64,000 bases of DNA from contig NC_030857.1 in assembly GCF_000208745.1 (NCBI RefSeq), positions 10,002,371 to 10,066,370 on the forward strand, given 5' to 3'. Of this stretch, positions 1 through 12,418 are shown in pieces. How positions within the stretch are numbered: position 1 is the stretch's first letter; each line of letters begins with the position of its first letter. The notes beneath the pieces were generated by a model. It made no database searches. It was not told the origin of the DNA and saw nothing but the letters and a program-made list of their open reading frames with translations. This DNA is from Theobroma cacao (lineage: Eukaryota; Streptophyta; Magnoliopsida; Malvales; Malvaceae). A program made the translations under genes and the position numbers.

Positions 1-978
1 GGGGTCATAAAGCTATCTTCAAGAAGGAACATAAATACTTCTTTTGCAAGAAAATAGACATAAGAAATAGGATTGTCTTAAATATAAGACTTGGCTAGAA
101 AAGTATAAACTTAAAAAGATCCATAAGTAAAAGAAAGCCAAATAAGGATAAGTTTAAAGCCATGATTGGCAACAAAGTAGAGGTAGAAGTTGAGGTTGTA
201 AAAACAGTTTGTTGAAATTTAGTTTCAATTTCTTTATTAGACACTACTAGTTGAATTTTGAAATAACGGATTACATTATTAAGATAATTAATGATTGAAA
301 ATTTATTAACTTATGTTCTTTGACTCATAGATTATATAGATTGTATTTAGCTCCTACTAATATTATTGTCATCTTATATTATGTTGAAAAAGATGCCAAA
401 AGATCTTACATAAAGAAAACATCTTCCATGTTATGGCATAAAAGACTTGGGTACATTTGCAAGGAAAGGGTAAAAGGTTGATAGAGGATAACATCCTGCC
501 TACTCTTATTTCCGATAATCTAGAGACTTGTTGATTGTTGTAGGGATAAGATGACCACGATAAATAATAGAGATTAAATAGCAGTTCCAATTTATTATAA
601 CTCATTTACATTGGCTTAAATGGACCATATACTCCTATTTATTTGCAATTGTAGATATTTTGTGGCATTTATTAATGATTTTTCTCACTATGGTTGAGAA
701 ACAGTTGAGAAAAATCATTAAAACTATCAAGTTAGGTAAAAACGGCGAGTAATATGGTAAACATGACATAAATGGACAACAAAAAGGTTAGTCTACCAAA
801 TACATAGAAAGTTGTGGAATAATGTCCCAATACACTATGTCTAGTAGTTTTAAAAAAATGGTGTGACTGAAATGAGGAATCACACCTTTAAGGATATGAT
901 GAGGAGTATGATTAGTAGAGTTGTTTACTAGAATTTTTGTAAAGAGAAGCAATCAAAATAAATTTGCATATCTTAAAT
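1..978 (+). pseudogene. Copia-A fragment 1: gag end, GAG-pre-integrase, integrase relic
   Basis: Decayed Ty1/copia polyprotein read on the plus strand across several frames. A degenerate gag zinc-knuckle stretch (FFCKK, the later Cys/His lost) lies near 40-130. The GAG-pre-integrase signature LWHKRLGYICKERVKRL lies near 430-480. An integrase core relic follows at about 620-960, with GPYTPI, a degraded DDF-type stretch, and residues resembling the GGEYYGKYD and GTPQQNG regions of related elements. Stops and frameshifts interrupt all of it. The 5' LTR and gag start are outside the window. The same element resumes at 3476, 19789 and 22672. Family assignment is firm; the lineage within copia is not resolved. 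Confidence 0.8.
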
Positions 979-3475
979 ATTCACAGCCCAATTCCAGGGC
1001 CATGACCGGCGCAAGGACCCAATAGGCATGGCCTACTAGGCCCAAGCAACCCTTTATATGAAAACTTGTTTATTAGACCACATGTCCCTCTTTTACCTTT
1101 AAGGTTTTTAATTCGTTGTTTTCAAAAATAATTTCCTTTTGAAAATAAATCATGGCAACTGAACAATACCATTCACAAAATAATATTACCATTTGCCAAC
1201 TTGTGGCAACATTATCATTCAAACCAATCATACGATGTTTACAACAATTCTCATGAATTACATTTAAACCACCGTATAGACATACCAAACGACCTTGACT
1301 ATCAGCGGAGTGACTCTGGCGTGGATAATATTATAGAGTGTTTTGGCAAACCTATCGTAAGATGAACAGGAGGAAGTGCCTCTACCTAAGATCCAACTAT
1401 CTTCAAATCTAAAAACATGAAGTTCAAAAGAGTCAGTATAAACCCAGTGAGTGAACATAGGAAGGGAACAAGCAAACGATACGGAGAGCTTTTCGAAAAC
1501 ATGATGCACTCCTTCAAAAATAATGCAATTTTGTATACTATGAACAAAACTCGATGCCGTGCTATTTTTCAATTCATTTTAAAACATTTAGGAAGTTCAA
1601 GCAAGGCAAGCATAGCAGAGCGAATCTTGCTGCAGCGGAAAGGCATTCTATAGCATATAGTACAATCACATTTTTATTTTCATAACTTGTCTATAGCATA
1701 TATATATATATGTAAACCACTTCCGTCTTACTCAGCTCATGTGCACTCCCTACACACACAAGGCAATATCATCATGTGCACTCTCTACACGCACATTTCA
1801 ATATCATTACACGCACTCCCGCCCATACATTACCAGCATGTGCACTCCCACATCGAGCACCACCAGCTCCGTCACATGCACTCCCACATTGCACATGCAT
1901 GGTTATAGCTATTATACAGCATTATCACTCAAAGCACAACACACATATCTACAAAATATAGGAACACATAGTTTCATTATATCACATATTTTACCACATA
2001 AAAACATTTCATCAAGGGCCTGTTCCCATGCACGTTTTAAAGAAAAACTAATAAAATATTTGCAAGTGGTTCAATCAAGCATATAATCATTCATTCCAAA
2101 ACAGTTTAATGCAAGTTCACTTACCTTAATGCCACCTTACAAAACTAGTGCTCACAAAGTCTCAATCCAGATAGTCCCAAAATATCGTTAAACCTATATT
2201 TACCAATAAGCCATAACAACCTCCATCAAGTCATAATTTGAATTTAACAATTCTAATGAATATACACTATACAATCTACACTCTAACCCAACTTTTAACC
2301 TAGATACTAGTCTACTTCACAAACCCTTTAAACTAATTGTTCAAGTTTGAAGTTTCTTTACCTTGGTGCTTGAAGGTATAAAGATAACCAAACCCAACAA
2401 ATTTCAAGAAAAGGAAATTTGAAGAAACTTAGAGAATAAAGTCTAAAAATTACAAAACCATAAATTCAAAAATTCAAGGGTTGAAAATATATACCTTTTA
2501 GCCTTAAAAAAAGATTTGAAGCCAAAAATCCAAGTGTTGTTGAAAGTGGAGTAGAAATAGAAAACAAAGGAAAGAAGAAGAGATTTTTCTTTCTCCCTCC
2601 TAGGGTTTAGATCCGTTGGAAATTACGATTGAAAGTTGTAACTTTGGTGCACAAAGAGTTGGGAGAAAGAAGAAGTAAGAAAAAGAAAGCAAAGAAAGGA
2701 AAACAAGGAAAAGAAAATGAAAAATCTTGATTTCTATGGTGCAGGAACAAAAAGGTGTTGGGAGGAGAAAGGGAAGGAAGATGATGCTTTGGAGATGATG
2801 ACTGGCCATGTGATAAAGATGAAGGGTCAAAGCTTCCAAAGGAAGCTTTGACCAAGCTTGATAGGAAAATTATCGTTTTGCCCTTCTAGGTTCCCATCGT
2901 TTCAATTTAGTCCTCCCAACCCTCTTCTAAATTCCAATTTCCTTCTATTATCTTCTTTTACACTTGTACAAATGAAATATAAAGTTTGTACTCCAACGCG
3001 GTGTCCCCATAATATTTAAAATATTTATTTACCCACGCTATCTTTATTTAATAAAGACACGCGAGCCCCATTAACATCATTTTTTCTTTGAAATTTCTTT
3101 GTTCTTCTTTTTCCCTACTTAGATTGACCATGTATTTCTCCTTCCTAGAAAATTTTGATAACCAATAAATTATTAATATTTTAATATTATTTTATTAATA
3201 AAATATTATTTTCTTCCAAAATTTTTCACTAGCCTTCTAGGGCTCCAAAACATCTTACTTTGCCCCGATTCACATCTGAATCACCTTTTATCTCACAAAT
3301 TTTTTTTGATAAAAATATTATTATTTTATTATTATTTTTTCACGTGTGGAATATTTTATCTTAAAATACTCTTTTCACCCGTCTCCATCCTTTGACACTT
3401 AAATCAGCATCTATTGACCCTTTGTCTCATTGATAAGGTCATATTGACTTCTATACGAGAGTACTGGGTGTCACA
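979..3475 (-). mobile_element. Solo LTR, family A, copy A1 (gypsy-type, about 2.5 kb)
   Basis: Read on plus, it opens with a decayed form of TGTCACGACCC (TATTCACAGCCC) and ends in GGTGTCACA at 3475. It shares order and sequence with A2 (12419-15066): GGCCATGACC near the start, AGGCCCAAGCAA, AACCCAGTGAGTGAAC, GCTGCAGCGGAAAGGCATTC, and a block rich in ATGTGCACTCCC. It interrupts the integrase of Copia-A. The left edge is uncertain by a few bases and a clean target duplication is not visible (TAAAT against AGAAT). No internal retrotransposon sequence is present, hence the solo-LTR call. TG...CA ends, length and layout resemble long-LTR chromoviruses (Tekay/Del type), but this is inference. Confidence 0.75.
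1734..1890. repeat. AC-rich degenerate repeat inside A1
   Basis: ATGTGCACTCCC recurs with variants (ATGTGCACTCTC, ATGCACTCCC) among CA-rich spacers. The equivalent block in A2 (13700-13805) and, reversed, in A3 (21281-21460) is also repetitive. Histidine-rich open frames across it are by-products of the repeat. Confidence 0.7.
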
Positions 3476-4793
3476 AGAATTCCTACCAAATCTCTACCTA
3501 AAATTTCCTTTAAGTTTTGGACTTGATGGAAACTTAATCTTAATCACTAATGTGTTCAGGGATGTCCTTTAAAAGTGTGCATGCCTTTTCACTTATTGCT
3601 ATTGTATTGGGAACTCAAATCATTCTTAGGATTGCAAATTTTACTACTCAAGAAAGGTGGTAAAATTGTTAAGGTAAAAATAACTGAGTTTTTATAGTTA
3701 CATATGGCTAATAATAGTTACTCTCATGATAGAAATGAAGGAGAGTATATGAAGACTTTAGTATTACTATACCTATATAGAAGGATAATTTGGCAAAAAC
3801 ACCAATTGGGAAACAATAATAAGTTCAACTATTTCTTGATGAGATCCCTCAACGTTAGAATATTGTATAATAGATGCCATAAAGAAGATCCACAAGGGTA
3901 AGGAAGTCTCCTCTTTCCTTAGACATCTATGAAGTCTATCTTTGAAAGGGTGATTATGACATTGGCCATGTAATATATCTAGTAACTTTTCCAAAGGTTG
4001 TTTTAAGTCCTAAATTAGATTTGTGGTGAAATGCAATGAAGGATATACAAATCTATGTTATACAATGGTTTATGAGAGCTTGTTGAGCTAAATAATGGCT
4101 ACAACCTCATTAGTTGTAAATAAGTATGCAAGACCAAGAACAATTCTAAAAGGAAGATTGAAAGGCTTAGAGTCAAGCTGGAAGCCAAAGATTTTAATTA
4201 GAATTAAAACTTTTTGTTGTATCCTACTAGGATATTTTTTAGAGTATTTATGGCATTAGTGCCTTACTATCATTTAGAACTACATTAGATAAATGTTATG
4301 ATTGCATTTCTAATTAAGAATCTTATTGAAAAGGTATATATGTTGCAACCTAAACAATTTAAAAGGAATAATAAAGATCATCTTGCGTGTAGACCTAAAA
4401 GTCTATTTATGGGTTTAAATAAGTTTCTCACTAATGATATCTTAAATATGATGAAGTAACTTTTTTAATTTTGTTGAGAACAAGGTAGACTAATGCATAG
4501 ATCTCAAGATTAGTGGGAGCAAGTTTATCTTTCTTATTTTGTATGTTATGGATATCTTGCTAGTTGTGTTTATGGAATTTGACATGAAAGATCTTGGGAA
4601 AGTATCCTACATCCTTGGGATTGAAATCCATAAAGATAGATCTCATCACTTGTTTGGACTCTTTTAATGTGCATACTTTGATCGAATGTTGAATATATTT
4701 TATATGCTTGATTGGAAATTGCAGAGATATGCCAATTGTTAAAGTTGATAAATTGAAATTGGCATAATATCCTAAAATGATGTTGAGAGGGAA
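3476..4793 (+). pseudogene. Copia-A fragment 2: integrase end and reverse transcriptase relic
   Basis: Continues Copia-A after A1. The first codons resemble the copia ILNRVPTKS region (VPTKSLPKISFKFWT). RT motifs are scattered through 4000-4790: a decayed W-NAMKDE start near 4030, KARLVAKGF-like residues near 4160, IMALV near 4250, then near 4500-4640 SGSKFIFLILYV followed by a broken DDILL and FDMKDLGKVSYILGIEIHKDR. It stops at NDVERE, where solo LTR C begins. Many stops; no functional protein. Confidence 0.78.
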
Positions 4794-6064
4794 TGTCACA
4801 TCCCATTTTATGGTAGAACATGACCAACACATGAACCAGACGAGTATAACCCGCTAGGCCCAAGCAAACCTCTATAACATTCATCATTAAACATTTATCA
4901 GTGTGGAAGCATATGTAAACGTCCATTAGCATACAACATCAACTCATGCATACCATCATACGAAACATAACACATATATGGAACTTCTCAACATAATAAT
5001 GTAAATGCATCCATTTCATTTATCATCCAAGTGCCACGTTCTTAGTGCACCATATCATTTACATGTCTCAACACCCTCGGGTGTCCATATGGGCTCTTGA
5101 GCCACTTTATATATTTAACATAACATTCATAATGTATTACGGCCAAACATTTAGCTACATCATCATAAAATAATCATAATCCATTAAAACATGTTTATAG
5201 TCTGTAAACATAAACATAACATAAATGGACTCGTCAACAGAACATAACTCGACTCGCTAGGTATCAATAGGTTGCTAGACACCTACCAATGAAGAATGAA
5301 CAAATCACGTCTCAGTGACATTGGTTGCTAACAAAAGAATGCTATAATTGATCTACAACAAAAATAATGAGGGAAAATAATGTGTGAGTCATAAAGACTT
5401 CGTTAGTGGATACAGGGAAAGAGACAAGCCAAGGGATAAGATTTTTTCATAACCATGCAATTATAAATAAATATAATTCATAAATTCAACATCATTACCA
5501 TAATGATCATATAACATAGCATTTAAAACCTCGTTTAAAAACATTACATGGAAAACCAGTTGCTTAAAACATTAAACTCATGTATCCTTGAAAACCTCTT
5601 TAAAATCATTTGGAAATTCTTTTCTATAATCATTATATCAATACATTCAAGAATGCATCGATATATGCAAGGAATCTATCGATACTGTAGAGAGTGTGTC
5701 AATACATTTCACACAGAATATTTCCTATAGCATTTTGTTGAAAATGTATCGATAAATTCTCGACATGTATCAATACTTTTGCCACAGAATCAACTTTTTA
5801 GGCAATATAATGAACCTAATCCATCCATAAGTCTTTCTAACATTAACGGACCACTCCCTAGGCTAAGGTTTTGTCTAACAAGCTAATATCACCACATTCC
5901 AGTGTGAACAACATTCTCAATAATCATTTAATCATAATCTATACATTTAAACATAAAGCATCAACAATACTCATTCAATCTTTCCTCAAACTCATTAAAC
6001 CCATTACACATTACATTTCATCCGTGAGTAAGTTTGCCCTATTCTGGCACATAGTGATCAAACC
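4794..6064 (-). mobile_element. Solo LTR, family C, part 1
   Basis: Begins TGTCACATCCC, right after the Copia-A codons NDVERE, and is cut at 6064 by Copia-B (TSD AAACC at 6060-6064). The other half is 17331-19788, ending GTGACA, a perfect inverted match to TGTCAC. Copia-A coding resumes at once after that end (a Q-x-K-x-x-IPFA stretch matching the REQMKNIPYAS region of related elements). Net length without Copia-B is about 3.7 kb, including a 599-bp MITE. Flanking duplications no longer match (GGGAA left, AACAA right), so this insertion is probably old. No coding sequence seen in this part. Confidence 0.68.
5640..5785. repeat. Palindrome cluster TGTATCGATACA, left block of family C
   Basis: Variants of the 12-base palindrome TGTATCGATACA occur at about 5655, 5677, 5697, 5745 and 5764 (GCATCGATATATGC, CTATCGATAC, ATGTATCGATA, ATGTATCAATAC). 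A second block in the same LTR lies at 19290-19395. Spacing is irregular, so this is not a simple tandem array. Confidence 0.75.
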
Positions 6065-7920
6065 TATTGGGATGAGCCCCGTAGCCAATTGGGATTAGTT
6101 GAGGCTTGATTCCAATCATGCAACAGTATCATTCATGTTGAATGATTAGAGGTTTTCCCTCATCAATAAGACATTAATTATAATGAGTTATAAGTCTAAT
6201 TGGATAAAGTCCATGAGATTACTATGCCTTGCAAGGAAACTGTAATGAGTTGCAATTATGAGATTCCTATGCATCAAAGAAAAATCTCAAAATGTTCCTA
6301 GTCAATGTATCATTCAGATTGGACATCAATGATGCTTAGAGACTGGTATATTTTATGTTCCTTACTTTGGAAGTAAGCAATCGATCTCATAGATTGAAGT
6401 ATAGAGATACTTGGAACTAGAATATAGGTGTTTGCCTAGGAGAGCAAGTTCACTGAACATGACCCGCTATGAGAAGTGCATTTGGTAATACACCCTAGTG
6501 TCTATGCAACACTTCTCATGTGTTAGTTGTGTAAATACTCCATAGACTTGAGACACCAGGTTATCTTATGTGTGGAGTGTTATGTTTTGATTTCATCCCT
6601 ACGGGTGCCTAACCAAGGATGCCAAAACAGGATGTTTTTGGGTATAGTATAAAGCATGTGAAGGCAAATGAGTTGTCAAGATAGGAATCATCACCTCAAG
6701 TGTTTTAGAGGACATATCCTATCATTTCTTGGTTAACATTAGCTTATTTAAGTCCTTGGCCAAGGCGACATGGAGATTATGAAAAAGGTTTCATAACTCT
6801 CTATAAAGCTAATGCTATAATTGCAAAAATAAATATGGAGGTCAATAAGAGTAGACATTGTACCAAGCTCTTATCATCTCCGGGATATATGATGAGGGAA
6901 TGAATTACACTGATAGACTGTACACTGAAAGGTTATCAAAGAACCCTTTGACTCTCCCAACAATTGGGTGGTCATGATGCATTGCTAGATGCCAATGTTG
7001 GTCTATGGAATTGATTATAAATTAATTGATTGAAATTTATATTAATCAATTAAGTCATTAATCAATTCCATTGCCAACATGTTAGGAACCTAATGGGTCA
7101 CACACAATGATTGCATTTGAATTAAATTGAGAGAGTGATGATTTAAGTTAGACTTAAATCACATGCTAGGTAATTAACTTTTATAAACTTAATTAAAAGA
7201 GTTTAATTAAGTTTTTACCATAATTATAAATAGTTATAATTGTAAGCCCTTGATTGCAAAATATAAAGGAAATTAATTTTGATTTTAATTTTCAAGGACT
7301 TAATTAAAAGAGTTTAATTAAGTCATGGGCCCAATATTATAATATGTTATAATATTGAGGGCTTAATTGGAAAATTGAAGTTATTTTAACCTAACTATAT
7401 AAGTCACTTTTTAACAATTTTTCATATGAGAGTTTTTCACAATTCAAGAAAACGTAGTTTTTGTCAGAAAAAGAAAAACGTTTTCTTTCATTGCCACCAC
7501 TCTGTGTGAAAGAGAAAATTGCTTTATAAGCAATTTTCCAGAGAGGTTTGGCTAAAATTGTGTAAAAGAAGAAAAGGACAATTGTTGTCCTCTTTGCTAG
7601 CATAAAGTATAGTTAAAAACTTCCTCCTTTGTTTAAGGTTCAAGTGCAATCGTGTGTACTACCATTGGAAGCCAAGCACTTGATTGGCTAGGGTTTTGCT
7701 CCTTGTGGTGCTCGTGGGATTGCTTCGGAAAGTGCCATTGTGATTACGAAATTACTTGGCAAGGTAACTTTCTAAACAATAATTTATTTTGTGCTTTTAT
7801 GTGTTAAATATCACCAAGGTGATCCATGGGTGGAGGCATGTTTTTTGTTGTTTAGTTATAAAATTTTAATTTTCTTTCCGCTGCGTATTTTGTGCATGAC
7901 ATTCATAGCCAAACCCAGCA
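6065..7920 (+). repeat. 5' LTR of Copia-B
   Basis: Starts TATTGGGATGAGCC (TG decayed to TA; the 3' LTR has TGTTGGGATGAGCC) and ends CCAAACCCAGCA. It matches 15466-17325 along its length. Contains a hairpin cluster at 7006-7357 and a TATA-like CTATATAAGTC near 7395. Confidence 0.95.
7006..7357. other. Hairpin cluster in the 5' LTR of Copia-B
   Basis: Four perfect inverted repeats. (1) 7006-7017 TGGAATTGATTA pairs with 7059-7070, with further AT-rich pairing inside. (2) 7185-7197 AAACTTAATTAAA pairs with 7202-7214 around loop AGAG. (3) 7297-7308 GACTTAATTAAA pairs with 7313-7324, again around AGAG. (4) 7332-7342 CAATATTATAA pairs with 7347-7357 around loop TATG. The 3' LTR keeps the arms of 2-4 at about 16587, 16699 and 16734; in the last only the loop differs (TGTG). 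Confidence 0.9.
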
Positions 7921-7921
7921 G

Positions 7922-7934
7922 TGGTATGAGAGCC
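7922..7934 (+). other. Primer binding site (initiator tRNA-Met type), Copia-B
   Basis: TGGTATGAGAGCC starts 2 bases after the LTR end. It differs by one base from TGGTATCAGAGCC, the usual plant copia site complementary to the 3' end of initiator tRNA-Met. Confidence 0.9.
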
Positions 7935-8664
7935 TTCCTTGGTTTGATTTTAAAACATTTTAATGTCTATTGTTGTTAATGCCTTGTTGGAAAGGAATAT
8001 GAGATGTTCGGGTTTTGTTCTACACAAATTAGTAGGTTTTAAAATTTTACAATTTGTTCTAGTTATTTCGATTTCTAGATAGATTTTAATTGTAAATTTA
8101 AAAATTTATTTTTCATAATGTCAATCTCATTTTAATGTCAAAATATTGCAGATTAACATGTGCATGAGATGCACAAATTAATTTAGCAAATAAAGATTCG
8201 ATCTCATGACATTATGGTGTGATTTAAATGGTAGAATTTGATTCTGTCCAGCCATGGTATTGGTCCATTTTCAGTCATAAAAGTGAGAATTAAGTGCTTC
8301 ATAAAATGCAAGAAAATTAAGGAATCAATACACATTGGAAATATTCCGAGATGGGTGATTATGTGTGGCTAATGGTGGAGGTAAAGTAACCAAAATGTGG
8401 CTAAAACAGCTGCTGTTTGTAACAGTGACAGTCATGATTTTGTTTGGCTTGGCAACCAATAAAGGCCTAAATTTGTGCAAATAGTTGCACCAATTGGTTG
8501 GGGATTTTTTTTTATGGAAAGGTTCCATAAATTATCCAAATTGTTGCCAATAATTTTAAGGATTTAAATCCCTAGAATTAAGTCTTCATAAAACTAAGTT
8601 GGTGGAGTCAAAACTGTTGCTGCCTCTGCTGCAGCAAGCCACGGTTTTGATTTTTTTTGACAGT

Positions 8665-8932
8665 CAAAAACATTTCCTAAAATCCTGAAAAATTACTATG
8701 GAATTGTTCCATAAGTTATCTATCAGGATAAATTTTATTAGGAATTAAATTCTTCAGTTTTAGTCACAAAGAATTTCAAAAGTACTGAAAAACCAATTCT
8801 GCCTCCTGCAGATAAAGGTCACAGTTTTTGAATTTTTTGAATGGCAAAATCACCTCCTAAAATCCTGAAAATTTATTCTGCAATAGTTCCATGAGTTATC
8901 TATCAGGATAAATTTTATTGGAATTAAATTCC
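8665..8932. repeat. Imperfect tandem duplication, period about 178 bp
   Basis: 8665-8752 and 8843-8931 share CCTAAAATCCTGAAAA, GTTCCAT-AGTTATC, TATCAGGATAAATTTTATT and GGAATTAAATTC with scattered changes. Both units lie in the Copia-B leader. Confidence 0.8.
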
Positions 8933-9531
8933 TAACGATACACCACCATAATGCCATGTAATTAGGACATGTCTGGTCACTGTCTTGGTTAAGACATAGA
9001 ATTTGTCCAAATTTTACACCAATAAATGATCAATTAAATTAGTTAATTGGCTGAGGATAAGTTATGAAATTGGTTCCATAATTATGCTGATTTTTTGAAA
9101 CATTTAATTTGAGGAATAGGATTCCTAAAATTAAGAATGTCAAAGATGATGCATTAACATCCACAAATAAAGAAATGTGATTTCTAAAATTAAGGAAGTT
9201 AAAATATCTTCATTGGCCAATTAAATATTTATGAAATATGTTCCGTAAAGATTGATAATTTATTTCATAAATTATGGAATGTGATTCCTTAATTTAAGGG
9301 TGTCAAAATTTAAATAATTTAAGACTACATTAATTTAGGAATTTGATTCCTAGGAGTAATGGGAGTCTAAATATTTATAAACAAATTTTGTTTTGAATTG
9401 ACTTCTTACAAGAAGATAATTCTAATTTGACATTAAATTTAAAGATTAAATTGTCTAAGTTATTTCCTAATAAGATTAGGTAACAATAGACATTCAATCT
9501 TTAATTAAATGAGATTAATAATAGGTTGTGT

Positions 9532-9632
9532 AAAATGTTTAAGAGCGCAAATTAAAAATGTTTTAATTTGTAATTTGTAAGTAAAATGTTTAGCAGCACA
9601 AATTAAAAATGTTTTAATTTGTAATTTGTAAT
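9532..9632. repeat. Tandem duplication of about 50 bp containing a hairpin
   Basis: 9532-9581 and 9582-9632 are near identical (AAAATGTTTA then G-GC-CAAATTAAAA...). Each unit holds CAAATTAAAA paired with TTTTAATTTG around ATG, a perfect 10-base stem. Confidence 0.85.
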
Positions 9633-10900
9633 AAAAATTTAATTCTAATCCTAAGAAGATTAGGAATGGATAAATTACTAATTTTGATTAGTAATACTTA
9701 CCATATATGAAAGAAGTTTCCATATATATAGAATTAAATGGTTACCTGAAAATTTGCAATTGGCAAAATTCAAATGTTGAAAATTGCTAATCTCAAATAC
9801 CTCATATGATTAACAATTTGAATGAGACATGTCTTTAAATTTTATTCATATTGATGAATATATGTGAATGATTATGGACTTAGGCCCAATATGTTTATGC
9901 TATGGTTGAATGTATATTCTTGGTATTTTGAAATAGGGCTTGTATGTCCTGCCTTACCTCTTTATCTCAGTTTGTAAAATTCTTTCCTTATCTTACTCCC
10001 CTTGAATGTAACTCAAGGTTTCTACATTCAAATGTTATTAGAATTAGGATAGATTAGGGATTGAATTTCGAAAAAATTTACGATGGAGATCCAAGGCGCC
10101 AAGAAGGACAAGGAGATTATAAGCAAATTTTGAAGATTCTTATACGTAATCCCTTAGGTTTGACCAAGCTAGTTTCCTTTGATGGCTCAAGGAAATTAGT
10201 ATAATTAAAGTCCATAATCATCCAAAGTAGTTTGCATATGATAGATTTGTTTTATACAATTTAATAAATGATATGCAATGCAAAATAATATGCATGTGAT
10301 AGATTTATTTTATGCGATTTAATAAATGCTATGCATGCAAAGATGAGACCCTAATAAAGGTGAAAACAAAATCCTTCATTATATATTGAGTCACGTGGCA
10401 GGTATGAGCAAGTTGCCTTCCACCATATAGCAAGATAACCTGGCTGCTCTTTTAATCGGAGACTTGTTGAGCACACTCAAGGTCACACTTTTACACGAGT
10501 ATGTTTGAGCTATTGGTGGGTTTTACTCAACTAGTTTCATAAAATCCAGATGCTTGGAAACTTGATTATTATGAAACTAGAGGCAAAGGCTAGGCGAAAC
10601 ATATATGATATGTTTAAGCAATGTGTTGTTACCTGGCTGATCTAGGAGTTGTATAGAAATACAATTGGTAAACTCAGTTACCTACCTAATCCACCTATCA
10701 TGGTTTGCTAAGCACACTCAAGAACATGACTTGATGGATGAGATCCTAGCCCACTAAGAGAATCCTAGTAAAGATCTCTCGATGTGATATGGAGGGTTAT
10801 CATCTTATTGAAAATAGTGGGAGAACTATTTAAAATTTTAAAACCTTGTTTTAAATAGTTTATGCATGATATTTACGTATTGCTTTATTGTATCTATTTA

Positions 10901-12418
10901 GATGATTTATATACATGGCTAATAATATGTCATTATGGTGCATCTTGGATGCAAATCAAACTCACTAGACCAAACCCTTTTTAAAGGTACCAGGACTTGA
11001 GAAATGTTCTCAAGCGAAAGGTTGTTCATTCCACAATCTCTACCAAATGCAATTCATAATTAGGAGTGTGCTTCCATGAAATGGAATTTATATTGCCTTA
11101 ATTATGAATTAGGAAGACAACCATGATAATGGCACTAACTGGGAAATGTTCTCAAACATTTTTATGGTAACGATGGACAAATGAGGGACTAAAAAAAAAA
11201 TTTCCTTGACAAAGTTAAAGAAGAGGAAGCTTATAGAAGCCTCTACTTTGCCAAAGTTTATGATTGAGTTAGAAGTTACTACTGTTGTATTAAGATCATA
11301 AGTATTCGATACTAGATGTTGAATACATTTACGTAATGACATAAAGCGCAAATCAATAGTAGTAAGTTAATGCTCAATATAAATGTCAAGAAAACTGATT
11401 GCATATGATCTCAATTATGGCATTCTTGTCTTGGTCATTGAAGTAAGAATTAGAGTATGAAGATACTTAGATCTTTTTGATTGGGAATCATAAAGGAGCT
11501 AGTAATTCTTCTATGACCAAATCAATTTTCATGCAAAAGTGAATGACTTGGTATGTTCAAAAGGTCTTATACATATAAATGTATACGAACCATTGAACAT
11601 AAAATGTTATGGAAAATGTTCCTAATTCATTAAGTTTACACAAGACCAAATTGACATTTTGTCTTGTATACTTAAAGAAATAAAATTTGAAACCTTGAAA
11701 TGTTCAGAGAAATCAAATATAAGATCATACGAGCTATATAGTATGAAGTACTCTTATTAAGATATGATCTTGGTGAAGATTACTCTTACTTATTAATTAA
11801 TCATTCAAAAGATGAATGTAGATACATGTGAAATGGAACTTTCTTATGAATAGAACATAGAGATGTTTGTTCAAAGAGGAAAGCAAACTCATATAGTGAT
11901 ATGATTTGGTCCATATCTCTCCAAGTTATATGTAGTCAATTATTTATTCCAAACCAATATGATTCCAAGCATACATTGAGATGTATGTATGTAACATCAC
12001 AAAAAATTCAAAAGAGTTTGATCATTACTCTCACAAAGGATCTTGGATTTAATGGGAGTATGACGAAACTAAAAAATGAGTTTTTTAGTTATTACATGGT
12101 TGTATTGGAATCTAACTCTTAAGATTTTGCATAGAGATGCATAATCATATGTATGAAAACTCCATGGATTTAGTAAGATAGATTGAAGATGTATTATTCA
12201 TATGAGATTAACTACTAAATATGTTTTTTGTTGGAGTTATACACTTTGTTCTATTATATGGGATCTAAAGGGTTGGATTTAATAATATGTACAAGTGTAT
12301 TTATCTCATACACAAAAGGAGGTTAGTGGGAGTGAATACAATTCTTTGGTGATACAATTGCATGGGATGCAATGTGGATAAAAAGAAAGTGCTAAAATTC
12401 AAAAAGGGCGGATGGTAC
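10901..12418 (+). pseudogene. Copia-B gag/protease/integrase relic
   Basis: Fragments of a copia polyprotein: a gag start (ILDANQ) near 10940; protease around 11300 with VFDTRCxIHLRND, where the catalytic D-S/T-G now reads DTR; and integrase-like GLIHINVYEPLN-IK followed by FIKFTQD near 11560-11680. The rest is frameshifted and unassigned, and no RT catalytic motif could be found. Solo LTR A2 interrupts the element at 12419. Confidence 0.6.

Larger units (their letters stand above)
7935..10900 (+). other. Long non-coding leader of Copia-B
   Basis: About 3 kb with no supported coding frame. It holds two tandem duplications (8665-8932 and 9532-9632). The 9880-10080 stretch reads like a conserved copia leader (CTCCCCTTGAATGTAACTC). 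A gag start resembling the copia ILDANQLTGPNF region (WCILDANQTH) appears only near 10940. Confidence 0.6.

Noticed and set aside
1687..2086. Overlapping His/Pro/Thr-rich small open frames
   Set aside because: By-products of the CA-rich repeat in solo LTR A1; no homologue-like motif and no conservation in A2.
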